Source: Nitrospirae bacterium YQR-1
GTDB lineage: Bacteria; Nitrospirota; Thermodesulfovibrionia; Thermodesulfovibrionales; Magnetobacteriaceae
Assembly: GCA_039908095.1 (NCBI GenBank)
Contig: JAMOBJ010000034.1
Location: forward strand, 1 to 35,678
Length of the DNA: 35,678 bases
Direction of reading: 5' to 3'
In this document: positions 7,583-16,019 of the stretch, piece after piece
Position numbering within the stretch: position 1 is the stretch's first letter
Layout of the letters: the number at the start of each line of letters is the position of its first letter
The notes under the pieces: model-generated
The model's database searches: none
Seen by the model: the letters and a program-made list of their open reading frames with translations, nothing else
Told to the model about the DNA's origin: nothing
Translations under genes and position numbers: made by a program

Positions 7583-8458
7583 ATGAGTGTTGCAATGGAT
7601 TTTATGAAATTCTGTAGTAATTTAAAAATAAAAAATAAAGGGGTAATCTCAGAGATATATAAAAAAATTACTAAACGTCTAAATAAGGATTTTTGGAACA
7701 ATGTCTCAGAAACCTCACATAGTCTATATGTCGGTTCTTTTGGTAGGGACACGGCTATCCACGGATTTAGTGACTTAGATATGATTTTTCAACTTCCATC
7801 TAAAATTTATAAACGTTTCAATAATTATAGCAATAATGGTCAATCAGCTTTACTACAAGAAGTAAAAAATTCAATTTTAAAAACATATCCTAATACAGAT
7901 ATTGGAGGAGATGGTCAAGTAGTAGTAATAAGTTTCACTAATGGGATACAGTTTGAAGTTGTTCCTGCTTTTATTAATGACGTTGGTAGTTATACATATC
8001 CTGATTCAAATAATGGAGGCAAATGGAAAATTACCAATCCTAAACCAGAAATCAACGAAATTGATAAAATTGATAAAATGTATCATTTGAACTTAAAACG
8101 ATTATGTCGAATGATGCGTGCATGGAAAGATAAATGGACTGTATCAATAGGTGGCTTATTGATAGATACTTTAGCATGTAATTTTATTAAAAATTGGGAA
8201 CATAGAGAAAAATCTTTTCCTTATTACGATAAGTTGAGTTGTGATTTTTTCAATTTCTTATCAAACCAGGATAGGGATCAACAATTCTGGAAAGCTCTTG
8301 GCAGCAATCAACCTGTAAAAAGAATTGGGTTATTCGAAAATAAAGCAGAAAAGTGTTATAATCTATCTTTAGAAGCAATTGAGTATGAATCAGAAGGTTA
8401 TATAAGGTTATCTAAGCAGAAATGGGGAGAGATTTATGGAAGTGAATTCCCAAGTTAA
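7583..8458 (+). CDS. CD-NTase-like (SMODS) nucleotidyltransferase of a CBASS-like module
   Basis: The protein has 291 residues. The polymerase-beta nucleotidyltransferase signature is present: GSFGR (G51, S52), then DLD with D64 and D66, and a third acidic residue at E125 in QFEVVPAF. The central KMYHLNLKRLCRMMRAWK helix and overall length suit the SMODS/CD-NTase family, which makes cyclic oligonucleotide or dinucleotide signals on phage infection. AAGGAGG at 7566-7572 precedes the ATG by 10 nt. It overlaps the SLATT gene by 23 bp, so the two are coupled. The pair is visibly more AT-rich than the flanking chromosomal genes and is bounded by broken transposases, which suggests horizontal transfer. 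The nucleotide product cannot be predicted here. Confidence 0.8.
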   Translation: MSVAMDFMKFCSNLKIKNKGVISEIYKKITKRLNKDFWNNVSETSHSLYVGSFGRDTAIHGFSDLDMIFQLPSKIYKRFNNYSNNGQSALLQEVKNSILKTYPNTDIGGDGQVVVISFTNGIQFEVVPAFINDVGSYTYPDSNNGGKWKITNPKPEINEIDKIDKMYHLNLKRLCRMMRAWKDKWTVSIGGLLIDTLACNFIKNWEHREKSFPYYDKLSCDFFNFLSNQDRDQQFWKALGSNQPVKRIGLFENKAEKCYNLSLEAIEYESEGYIRLSKQKWGEIYGSEFPS

Positions 8459-9011
8459 AGATGTAGCGAGTGTAGAAGTACTTGAATCACAAATTAGAGA
8501 GTGTTTTGGGAGGGTTGTATATACACATAAAACCCATGAAAAATGTGCAGATATCTGTTTAATGAAGGACTCCAGAATAAAACAGTTACAAATTATTCTA
8601 TCTGCTGGAAGTTTAATTGTAACATTATTTAGTAAAGATTCCCAAGTAGGTATAATTATCGGGGCTATTTACTCTACTGTGCTTTTAGCTACTAATATGT
8701 ATACTAAAAAATATGATTTGGGTAAAATTGCACAAAAACATAGCGCTACCGCAAATTCTCTGTGGAATATAAGAGAATCATACTTTTCTCTGCTCGCAGA
8801 TATAAGATGTGGAGATTTAGATGTTAATTCAATAAGAAAAGAGAGAGATTATTTGCAAAAAACACTTAGTGGTATATATAAAGGAGCTCCTATAACTGAC
8901 GATGAAGCATACTCAAAAGCATATAAATCATTGAAAAAGCATGAAGAGATGACATTTAGTGACGATGAAATTGATGCGTTTTTACCAAAGCAGTTAAAAA
9001 AGTATTCATAA
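8436..9011 (+). CDS. SLATT-domain two-TM putative CBASS effector
   Basis: The protein has 191 residues. Two hydrophobic segments lie at about 50-65 and 71-88, followed by KKYDLGKIAQKHSATANSLW, IRESYFSLLAD, RDYLQKTL and the C-terminal EEMTFSDDEIDAFLP. These match SLATT (SMODS- and SLOG-associating two-TM) proteins, which are thought to act as membrane pores opened by the nucleotide signal, killing or arresting the infected cell. GGGGAGA just upstream supports the ATG at 8436, inside the end of the CD-NTase gene. No ubiquitin-like ancillary (Cap2/Cap3) or HORMA/TRIP13 genes are next to it, so this would be a minimal two-gene system. Confidence 0.82.
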   Translation: MEVNSQVKDVASVEVLESQIRECFGRVVYTHKTHEKCADICLMKDSRIKQLQIILSAGSLIVTLFSKDSQVGIIIGAIYSTVLLATNMYTKKYDLGKIAQKHSATANSLWNIRESYFSLLADIRCGDLDVNSIRKERDYLQKTLSGIYKGAPITDDEAYSKAYKSLKKHEEMTFSDDEIDAFLPKQLKKYS

Positions 9012-9015
9012 CAAA

Positions 9016-9059
9016 GTAAGCGTCAAGTTAACCCCACGTAAGCGTCAAGTTAACCCCAC
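9016..9059. repeat. Tandem duplication of an IS66-like terminal sequence
   Basis: Two adjacent, identical 22-bp units (9016-9037 and 9038-9059) start GTAAGCGTCAAGTTAACC. IS66-family ends typically begin GTAA, so this is probably the terminus of the broken IS66 copy next to it, present twice. I cannot find the matching right end within the window. Confidence 0.65.
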
Positions 9060-9752
9060 CCGCATTTCCGGGTATCCTCTTATCTTTGGGCTGTGCTTCT
9101 ATTACCTCCACAAGTTTTCTCCGTGCATGAGCCCAGCAGCCTATAAGTATTATCCCGTCCACTGATTCAAGGCAATCATATCCGGCAAAGCCGCCAGCTT
9201 GTACATAGCCCTTATATCCTGATAGAAAATTTCGAGGCACATCTCCCGCTCTGGTTCTGTGATATTATAGATCAACACAGGTTTTTCAGGCTCACCCCCT
9301 CGAAATGCCCACATGTAGGACTTTGTTTTATCAGACCGTCCAGGCTCTTTCATTACCTGCACCGTTGTCTCGTCTGTGTTGATAACAGGGCCGGACTTTA
9401 TCAATTCATAAAGCAATTTCATCAAGGGATTACAGTTTTGTGCTACATGGGTACACCAGTTGGCCATAGTGGCACGGCTTAGTTCCACCCCTAATCTCCT
9501 GAATATCTTCTCCTGACGGTAAAACGGCAATGCATCTGTAAATTTTGATGTTATTATGTACGATAACAGCCCCGGTGTTGCTATCCCCTGCGGGATTATC
9601 TGAGGTGGCAGCTCCGCTGTTTTTGCCGCTCCACCATCACTCTCTACTCCCTCACAGCTCTTATAGGCATACTTATTACGACCATACAGTTTAGCTGTAA
9701 GCAGACGCAACCGCTCCTCAAGTATTTTAATATGCTGATCTTGTACCTCTAT
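9060..9752 (-). pseudogene. IS66-family transposase (TnpC), frameshifted and truncated
   Basis: Reading from about 9750 downward, the frame gives HIKILEERLRLLTAKLYGRN, IIPQGIATPGLLSYIITSKF, LPFYRQEKIFRRLGVELSR, an NTDETT catalytic block and SYMWAFRGGEPEKPV, all typical of IS66 transposases. Near 9230 the homology jumps frame to SGYKGYVQAGGFAGYD and GCWAHARRKLVE. The gene then ends at the IS66-like terminus, without the last part of the protein. An in-frame TGA lies just upstream of the visible N-terminal part. It is therefore non-functional without correction. I see nothing recognisable in 9753-9903 between this remnant and the IS21 end. Confidence 0.85.
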
Positions 9753-10020
9753 TCAATACTTTGAACATACATGTAGATTCAGAGACAGGCATACAATTTC
9801 ATTATTTTGCTCCGGCACTATTCGTACTTGATGAAATACAGGCTTTGATGAAGACCAGCTCAGTTTCCCTTTCCAAAATCCAAATGATTTTAACCCCAAA
9901 TCATGTCGAGGGCCAGCATAAAACCCAATTTAGGGCCATCATAAATCCTCAGTTGGGGCCAAGTAAATTCCCCACTTTTAATATTAAGCTATATGATTTT
10001 CTATAGTAAAAGGAGGTCAT

Positions 10021-10939
10021 ATGGCAAGAAGGGAGTTAAAGATGGGAGAATTGGAAGAAGTGTTATACCAGTGGTACAAAGGAAGGAATATAAGTCAGAT
10101 AAGAAATTCTCTTGGGTTAGATCGTAAGACGATCCGCAAGTACCTTGAATTAGCCCATGCCCATGGATTTACACGTGAAACAGAGCTAAAAAGTGATGTG
10201 TTAATGGAATTGGTAGGCAAGATACAGGCAGCCCTGAAGAGTCCTGCAGGGTACTCAGAGACATATAAAAAGACAGCGTTATATCAGGTGCAGATAGATA
10301 AACTATTGAGTAAGAAATACATGACGGCCAAACAAGCCTACCGGATATTAAAAAGCGATCATGGGTATTTGTTAAGCTACAGCAGTTTTAAGTGCTACAT
10401 ACGTATAAGGTATGCCAAGGAGGGGAGGAGTTGCTTGCCTTTAGAGGTGAAGGCAGCCTCAGAGGGGCAAGTGGATTTTGGGAGTGCCGGTCAGATGTAT
10501 GACCCTCAGAGGTGTCAGATGAGACGTGCGCACGCCTTTGTAATGACGTTGTCGTATAGTCGTTTGCATTATGTGGAGTTTGTGTTTGAGCAAAGTCAGA
10601 GCACGTGGGTAAAGTGTCATATTAATGCGTTTAAGTTCTTTGGTGAAGTGCCGGAGCGGATAATATTAGACAATCTGAAATCAGGCGTAATCAAACCAAA
10701 CACGTATGATCCGGTAATGAATAGGGCTTATGCCGACTGTGCCAGACATTATGGATTTATAATAGACCCTGCCAAAATAGCAAGGGGAGATCATAAAGGC
10801 AAAGTAGAGCGAAAGATACCGGTGGTGAGGGGTCAGTTTCTATCCGCTTGAACACGAGGCGGTGAGAGCTCAAATGACGGGCGGTAATAATAAGTTTGTA
10901 CGCAGTGAGTATTTTAAGCATAATATGGAGGTAGCATGA
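10021..10939 (+). pseudogene. istA: IS21 transposase IstA with internal deletion
   Basis: The open frame of 276 codons has an N-terminal helix-turn-helix (GRNISQIRNSLGLDRKTIRKYL), the catalytic acids at GQVDFG and ILDNLKSG, and the glutamate in HKGKVERK. It stops at 10849-10851, well short of the usual length of about 400-500 residues. A second frame from about 10847 encodes EHEAVRAQMTGGNNKFVRSE and ends YFKHNMEVA, which is the C-terminal tail of IstA, and stops at the istB start. The segment between them has been deleted with a change of frame. AAAGGAGGTC precedes the ATG. The catalytic triad is retained, but the truncated protein is probably inactive. Confidence 0.8.
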
Positions 10940-11703
10940 ACCTGATGGGGCAAATAGAGGGTAAGCTAAGGGCTTTAATGTTAACTGGTATGCTACAGAC
11001 ATTGGAGATTAGGCATAAACAGGCGCAGAGTAACAACAGTGGCTATATGGATTTTTTATTAAGTCTTCTTGAGGATGAACATGAAAAAAGGCAAAACCGA
11101 AGCCTTTTAAAAAGACTGAGAGAAGCATCTTTTGAAGAGGAAAAGACATTGGAGGGATTTGATTTTTCCTTCAACCCTGAAATACCAGCAAAGAGAATAA
11201 GAGAGCTGTCAAACTGCGTGTATATGGAGAGAAAGGAAAATGTATTTCTTTTAGGGCCGGTAGGTGTAGGTAAAACGCATATAGCTCACACCCTTGGACA
11301 CATAGCCTGTAGGTTAGGGTACAGTGTATTGTTTACAAAGGCGCCGAATATGTTTCGCTTCCTTTACGGGGCAAAAGCTAACAATAGTTGGGCCAATAGA
11401 ATAAAGACCTACATGTCTGTGCAGTTACTGATAGTGGATGACTTTGGTCTGAAGCCTCTGTCGGAAACGAATTCGGATGACTTCTACGAGATAATGAATA
11501 GCCGATATTTGAAGAGGTCAACGATATTTACATCCAGTCGAGCAATAGAGGACTGGCAGGGGCTATTTCCTGATCCGATAATCGCAAATGCGGTAATGGA
11601 TCGAATTGCTCATAATGCTCACCAGATTATTATCACCGGCGAGTCCTATCGGAACAAGGGGATTATATCTGAAAAAAAGGAGGTGCGGGATACTCATAAG
11701 TAG
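10936..11703 (+). CDS. istB: IS21 helper ATPase IstB
   Basis: The 255-residue protein is full length for IstB. It is an AAA+ ATPase: Walker A is GPVGVGKT (107-114) and Walker B is LLIVDDFG, with the FTSSRAIEDWQGLF and DRIAHNAHQIIITGESYR segments typical of IstB. In IS21 elements it assists IstA in target selection. The ATG overlaps the IstA tail stop (ATGA) and TATGGAGG lies just upstream, so the original gene coupling survives although IstA is damaged. Confidence 0.92.
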   Translation: MNLMGQIEGKLRALMLTGMLQTLEIRHKQAQSNNSGYMDFLLSLLEDEHEKRQNRSLLKRLREASFEEEKTLEGFDFSFNPEIPAKRIRELSNCVYMERKENVFLLGPVGVGKTHIAHTLGHIACRLGYSVLFTKAPNMFRFLYGAKANNSWANRIKTYMSVQLLIVDDFGLKPLSETNSDDFYEIMNSRYLKRSTIFTSSRAIEDWQGLFPDPIIANAVMDRIAHNAHQIIITGESYRNKGIISEKKEVRDTHK

Positions 11704-11806
11704 ACTTAATTGTAGATTGAATTATATAATTTATTAACTAAAAAGTGGGGAATTAATTTGGCCCCAGGGTGGGGAATAAACAGGGCCCTCGACACAAAAA
11801 CTCAAA

Positions 11807-12148
11807 AAAAGGAGGGTTAAATGTCAGTTGAAAGCGCTGAAGAATTTATAAAAAAACTCAATAGTGATTTGGAATTCCGTAACAAGGTGGAAGCTGTCAA
11901 AGATGAAAGTGTGCGTAACAAAATAATTAAAGAAGCCGGATTTAATTTCAAAGTGGAAGAGCTTAAACAAGTTGTTCATAAATGCAGCGAATTAAGTGAG
12001 AAAGACCTTGAAAATGTAGCCGGTGGTTGTTATTCCCCTACCCCTTTTGATTCCAATGCAGATGGTTATCAACCATATGGAGCTACGTTACACCATAATC
12101 AAGGTGGGAAATAGTGTGTAGATTGACTATTTGAACACTCATGATTAA
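11807..12148 (+). repeat. Duplicated precursor-gene segment, copy C
   Basis: This is the second copy of 4947-5288. It begins 12 bp beyond the IS21 right end and stops where the dispersed repeat R2 begins. The A-tract before the ribosome-binding site (CTCAAAAAAAGGAGGG) resembles that of precursor A more than that of B. Confidence 0.85.
11821..12114 (+). CDS. Nif11-like leader RiPP precursor C (paralogue of B)
   Basis: The protein has 97 residues and the same architecture as precursor B: leader to the double glycine at 68-69, then a 28-residue core beginning CYSPTPFDSN. Six residues differ from B (L3V, M10I, N30S, I52V, R54K, and S80A in the core); two other base changes are silent. Val3 and Ile10 are shared with precursor A. 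The gene lies about 6.6 kb from B, behind the IS21 element and CD-NTase/SLATT module. Its native upstream region is gone, so transcription would need a promoter in the IS21 end (a TATAAT at 11725-11730 has no good -35). It may be silent or act as a donor for diversification. Confidence 0.85.
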   Translation: MSVESAEEFIKKLNSDLEFRNKVEAVKDESVRNKIIKEAGFNFKVEELKQVVHKCSELSEKDLENVAGGCYSPTPFDSNADGYQPYGATLHHNQGGK

Positions 12149-12251
12149 TACCAAGGTGCATTCATTCGATTAACTGTAGTAAACGATATCTAATCTGACA
12201 GGTGTCGCTTTCTCCTTGCCGCTTCGTTACTCTTTTGACTGCTACTTGGTT
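12146..12251. repeat. Dispersed repeat R2 with imperfect inverted ends
   Basis: The left end ACCAAGGTGCATTC (from 12150) pairs imperfectly with the right end GACTGCTACTTGGT (ending 12250). The interior has no coding potential. The right half (CTCCTTGCC to the end) matches the inverse of R1. The element lies between the tails of precursor C and mutL and touches the mutL stop codon. Confidence 0.7.
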
Positions 12252-14038
12252 TACGTGCGTTTAAAGAGTTTTTTCAGCTTATCCTGTGTAAGATAGACTC
12301 TGGTGGGGCGGCCATGAGGACAGTGATGTGGGTCACTGCACTTATCCAAATCCCTTAACAGATGCAACAAGTCAGAGTCGCTTAATACAGCTTTTCCCCG
12401 TACTGAGCTATGGCAGGCTATCCGCTTTGCGATTTTTTCTTTAATCTCTGTAACCGGTGAGCCCACTGAGGAGACATCCACCATGTTGGACGCTATATCT
12501 GTAAGTATCGCCGCAATGTCGGCTTCCTTAAGCCCCTCCGGCAGTGCCCTGATTATAAACGTATCTGAGCCGAACTCCTCTATATCTATCGCCATCTCTC
12601 TGAGTGCCGCTAAGCTGCTGTTTAATAACACATACTCACGGGCCGGTAATTTCACCTGCACAGGAAACAAAATCCCCTGAGAGATAAGCCCGGCGCCATC
12701 CCTTAATTTCTCATAAAGCACACGCTCGTGACAGGCGTGATGGTCAGCCACACAGAGCCCTCCCCCCTCAGCATACGCTACATAGACGTCCCCAAGGTAA
12801 AGAAACTTGCGTCCCGCCTCAAACGGTATTGAAAGCTCCACGGCCACCGTATCAGTTGCAAGACTAACCGGTGCCTGCCCACCGGCATTTTCCCTGTCAT
12901 CCGGCAATTCTGCCCTGAATTTGCCGCCTCCGTCATAACCGTTCTCATTAAAGCCGCCTGCCGGGCCCTTATAGGAGGACGTGCAGGAGGGATTCATTGA
13001 ATCCCTCCTTTGAGGGAAATTCCCATACGCACTGCCGCCCTCAGGTTCCATGTCTCTGCCAATCACGGCTTTATAGACGGCACCCAGAACAGCCTTGTAT
13101 ATAGTCTCACGATCTGAAAACCGCACTTCAAATTTCTGAGGGTGAACGTTGTAATCCACCCGCTCCGGTTTAACCCCCAGATAGAGGAAACAATGCGGGT
13201 GCATCCCCTCAGGCAGTATCTGCTTATAGGGTTGATACACGGCGTGGCGGATGTAGGTGTCCCGTATCGGGCGGCCATTTACAAATATGTACTGATGGGA
13301 GCGGGAGCGTGCATAATTGCCCTCTTTTGACACAAAACCTGAGACATCAGCATCGTATGAGCTTCGGGTAAACTCAATTAGCCCGTCTAAAAACTCCATA
13401 CCATAGAGCTGCATGAGCCGTTCCCTGACACCGCAAGCCCCCGAGACCTCCATAACGTTCTTTTCATCCACATAGAGGATAAACTTACGCTCTGGATACG
13501 ACAACGCCGCCTGCGTCACTACATCCATTATGTGGTAGAGTTCCGATTGAGTGCTCTTTAAAAATTTCTTTCTTGCCGGTGTGTTGTAAAACAGCTCCCT
13601 GACCTCTATGGTTGTGCCGATAGAGGCCTTCTCTTTTACGGATTTAACATCGCCTCCGTATATCTCAACATGCGTGCCGACCTCGGCGCCGCGCAATGCA
13701 GTTGTTATGTTCATTCTGGAGACCGAGGCGATTGATGAGAGCGCCTCACCTCTGAAGCCCAGACTTTTGAGGTTTAATAAATCCCCCTCTGTGCGAATCT
13801 TACTTGTGGCATGGCGCTTTAGAGCTGTAACCGCATCGAATCTGTCCATCCCCACCCCGTCGTCCGAGACCCGAATGAGACGCTTTCCCCCGTTTAAAAT
13901 ATCCACCCTGATTTCCGTGCCTTCCGCATCTATTGCATTTTCCAGAAGCTCCTTTACCACAGAGGACGGCCTCTCTATCACTTCACCGGCGGCAATCCTA
14001 TCTATCACGCGTTCATCAAGTAACTCAATTACCGGCAT
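12251..14038 (-). CDS. mutL: DNA mismatch repair protein MutL
   Basis: The protein has 595 residues, within the normal MutL range. The GHKL ATPase is at the N-terminus: ELLENAIDA, DDGVGM, GFRGEALSSI, and the VNGRPIRD loop. The C-terminal domain has DHHACHERVLYE at about 430-441, a variant of the DQHAxxExxxxE endonuclease motif, plus CPHGRP near the end. It is therefore probably a nicking MutL of the kind found in bacteria lacking MutH. It acts with MutS in mismatch repair. The ATG is 6 nt after the stop of the corrinoid-activator gene, so the two are cotranscribed. The gene ends inside the R2 repeat. Confidence 0.96.
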   Translation of the reverse strand: MPVIELLDERVIDRIAAGEVIERPSSVVKELLENAIDAEGTEIRVDILNGGKRLIRVSDDGVGMDRFDAVTALKRHATSKIRTEGDLLNLKSLGFRGEALSSIASVSRMNITTALRGAEVGTHVEIYGGDVKSVKEKASIGTTIEVRELFYNTPARKKFLKSTQSELYHIMDVVTQAALSYPERKFILYVDEKNVMEVSGACGVRERLMQLYGMEFLDGLIEFTRSSYDADVSGFVSKEGNYARSRSHQYIFVNGRPIRDTYIRHAVYQPYKQILPEGMHPHCFLYLGVKPERVDYNVHPQKFEVRFSDRETIYKAVLGAVYKAVIGRDMEPEGGSAYGNFPQRRDSMNPSCTSSYKGPAGGFNENGYDGGGKFRAELPDDRENAGGQAPVSLATDTVAVELSIPFEAGRKFLYLGDVYVAYAEGGGLCVADHHACHERVLYEKLRDGAGLISQGILFPVQVKLPAREYVLLNSSLAALREMAIDIEEFGSDTFIIRALPEGLKEADIAAILTDIASNMVDVSSVGSPVTEIKEKIAKRIACHSSVRGKAVLSDSDLLHLLRDLDKCSDPHHCPHGRPTRVYLTQDKLKKLFKRT

Positions 14039-14044
14039 AGCCCG

Positions 14045-15928
14045 TTAAAACCCCATTGCAGCGGCCACTGTCGGAAACTTAGACATATCCGTGTGAGGAA
14101 TAAACATAGCGGACATGTACTCATCCATGTAGCCGCCAACCACGGAAAGCTCAACATAGGTCATTTTGGAGCAGACCTCCTCAAGCTCCTCTCTGAGCTT
14201 GTCACTCATAAGCGCAAGGTAGGCGCCTATGATGGAAGTGTTTGCCAAAAATGTATATTTCTCTTCAGGAAGGTCGGGTAACATGCCAAGCATAACAGCC
14301 TTTGCCACATTAAGTGAATTTCCAAACCCTCCTGCCACATACACTCTGTCTATGACGTCAATGGTCAAGCCGACCTCATTGACAAGCAAGGATACTCCGG
14401 CAAAAATAGCGGCCTTTGCCCTTATCAGATTCTCTATATCCACCTTCGTCAGTACGATGTCCCGCTTTAGGGCGGAGTCTGAGTGAATCAGGTACTCGAG
14501 GCCCTCCTCCCCCTCTCTGATGCGCTCAGTCTTTTTTGGATTAAATATCCCCTTTTGGTTAATCAGACCGGTTTTAAACATCTCCACAATTGCATCAATC
14601 ATCCCCGAGCCGCATACACCCATTGGAGCGCCACCTCCGATTACTCCAATTACAGGTTCAAAAGTGACAGGGTCTATCTGTATGGATTCAATCGCTCCCG
14701 CAGTCGCCCTCATGCCGTGTTTAATGCCGCCGCCCTCAAAACATGGCCCTGCAGAACACGCCGCCGTCATTATCCATTCGTTGTTGCCTATGGCAACCTC
14801 GGCGTTTGTCCCTATGTCCATAAACAGGGAAATCTCAGGGTTTCTGTGCATTTTGGATGCAAGGATTCCGGAGGCTATATCCCCTCCCACATAGCTTGCT
14901 ACACAAGGAGATGTATAAACAGGGGATTGCGGATTTATTTTTAATCCCGACACCGCAGCCCTCCACAAAGGAAAATAATTGACCGTGGGAATGTAGGGCT
15001 CCTCTCGTATTGAGGCCGGATTAAGGCCCCAGAATATCTGAGACATCGTGGTGTTGGCTGATATTACGGCTGCATCTATCTCACAACTGCTTATATTGTG
15101 CTTATCCGTAAGGGACTCAATAAGCGTGTTAATGTCTTCCACCACAGCGTTTCTTAAGTCCCCCAGACCGCCGCCCTCGGTAGCAAAAACGATTCTGGTT
15201 ATAACATCATCACCGTAGCGGGTTTGTGAATTGTAGGTAGAGCCTATATCTATAACCGCACCGGTTATAAAGTCAACCATATAGACCACAACTGTGGTGG
15301 TGCCGATGTCTATAGCCAAGCTGTAACGCCTTGAGCACTCATCAGCTAAAAACAGCGACAGTGCCTCTCCACAGTCTCCCTGTGACCTCAACCACGAAAG
15401 CGTTACATTCCAATTAGCTTCCCTGAGTGTTTCCGCTGTGCCGGAGACCAGCTCGTAAGCAAACCTCATGTGCCCTAAGCCGTGCTCACTAAGGGAGCGC
15501 TTCAGTCTCTCAAGATCGCTTATGTTATCAGTTATGGAGGGTGGTGGTAATTGTAAAAATGTTCGCTTGACTAACGGATCGGCCTCTACGCCGTAGGATT
15601 TTAAATAGGCCACGGTGTCTTTGAATGCGGATACGGCAATTTTGCCGCCAAGCACGAGTCTGGACTGTTTAGGTATCTCTATGCGCAGGGGACTTTTAAG
15701 GGTGCTCTGGCACGCCAGCACCACCCCGTCAAGCCGTTCCTTCTGTTGCAGCCTGCCGTATGATTTGACTTCTGCCTTACCTTCCAGTATTTTAACTTTA
15801 CACTTACCGCAGGTGCTTTTTCCCCCGCATGGTGCTGTAAGATAAATCCCATTTCTTTTTAGTGCATCATATATGGTTTCATGTTCGTTTACTTCTATTG
15901 CATCCTGTCCCGTTATCTGTAGCTGCAT
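14045..15928 (-). CDS. acsV: RACo-type ATP-dependent reductive activator of corrinoid protein (AcsV-like, DUF4445)
   Basis: The protein has 627 residues. The N-terminal 2Fe-2S ferredoxin domain has Cys34, Cys40, Cys43 and Cys73 (C-x5-C-x2-C-x29-C). After a linker region, an ASKHA ATPase starts near 200 with LAIDIGTTTVVVY, and GTNAEVAIGN and VAGGFGNSLN occur later. Proteins of this design reduce inactive Co(II) corrinoid back to Co(I), using ATP to drive the uphill electron transfer. In acetogens AcsV serves the corrinoid iron-sulfur protein of the Wood-Ljungdahl pathway, which fits the metVF and cooC genes nearby. A methyltransferase-associated homologue is the alternative. AAAGGGGGTC precedes the ATG. 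Confidence 0.85.
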   Translation of the reverse strand: MQLQITGQDAIEVNEHETIYDALKRNGIYLTAPCGGKSTCGKCKVKILEGKAEVKSYGRLQQKERLDGVVLACQSTLKSPLRIEIPKQSRLVLGGKIAVSAFKDTVAYLKSYGVEADPLVKRTFLQLPPPSITDNISDLERLKRSLSEHGLGHMRFAYELVSGTAETLREANWNVTLSWLRSQGDCGEALSLFLADECSRRYSLAIDIGTTTVVVYMVDFITGAVIDIGSTYNSQTRYGDDVITRIVFATEGGGLGDLRNAVVEDINTLIESLTDKHNISSCEIDAAVISANTTMSQIFWGLNPASIREEPYIPTVNYFPLWRAAVSGLKINPQSPVYTSPCVASYVGGDIASGILASKMHRNPEISLFMDIGTNAEVAIGNNEWIMTAACSAGPCFEGGGIKHGMRATAGAIESIQIDPVTFEPVIGVIGGGAPMGVCGSGMIDAIVEMFKTGLINQKGIFNPKKTERIREGEEGLEYLIHSDSALKRDIVLTKVDIENLIRAKAAIFAGVSLLVNEVGLTIDVIDRVYVAGGFGNSLNVAKAVMLGMLPDLPEEKYTFLANTSIIGAYLALMSDKLREELEEVCSKMTYVELSVVGGYMDEYMSAMFIPHTDMSKFPTVAAAMGF

Positions 15929-16019
15929 AAACGACCCCCTTTGTTTCTGTCTGTGTTATATTGATAATGGTGCTATTGTAACACAGGGATTAAAGGAAAA
16001 TGAAAAAGGGCTATACTAA

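Larger units (their letters stand above)
9904..11794 (+). mobile_element. IS21-family insertion sequence (defective)
   Basis: The ends are TGTCGAGGGCC at 9904 and its inverse GGCCCTCGACA ending at 11794, so the element starts TG and ends CA. Longer subterminal inverted repeats follow: GGGGCCAAGTAAATTCCCCA near 9955-9974, and its counterpart on the other strand near 11745-11765. Multiple internal end repeats are typical of IS21. It carries istA (internally deleted) and istB (intact). Flanking bases (AAATCA on the left, CAAAAA on the right) show no target duplication, so the site may have been rearranged after insertion. Confidence 0.85.

Noticed and set aside
9016..9059. CRISPR-like array
   Set aside because: Only two 22-bp units, directly adjacent with no spacers, and matching an IS66-type end.
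9761..10006. 81-codon plus-strand ORF across the IS21 left end
   Set aside because: It runs through the IS21 terminal repeats (TGTCGAGGGCC and the GGGGCCAAG unit), has no ribosome-binding site, and resembles no protein I know.
4947..12148. Possible composite transposon bounded by the duplicated precursor segments
   Set aside because: The duplicated segments are direct repeats of a host gene without transposon ends. Segmental duplication split by later insertions is the simpler reading.
14483..14944. 153- and 124-codon plus-strand ORFs inside the corrinoid activator gene
   Set aside because: Both are antisense shadows of a well-supported ASKHA-domain protein with intact iron-sulfur cysteines.
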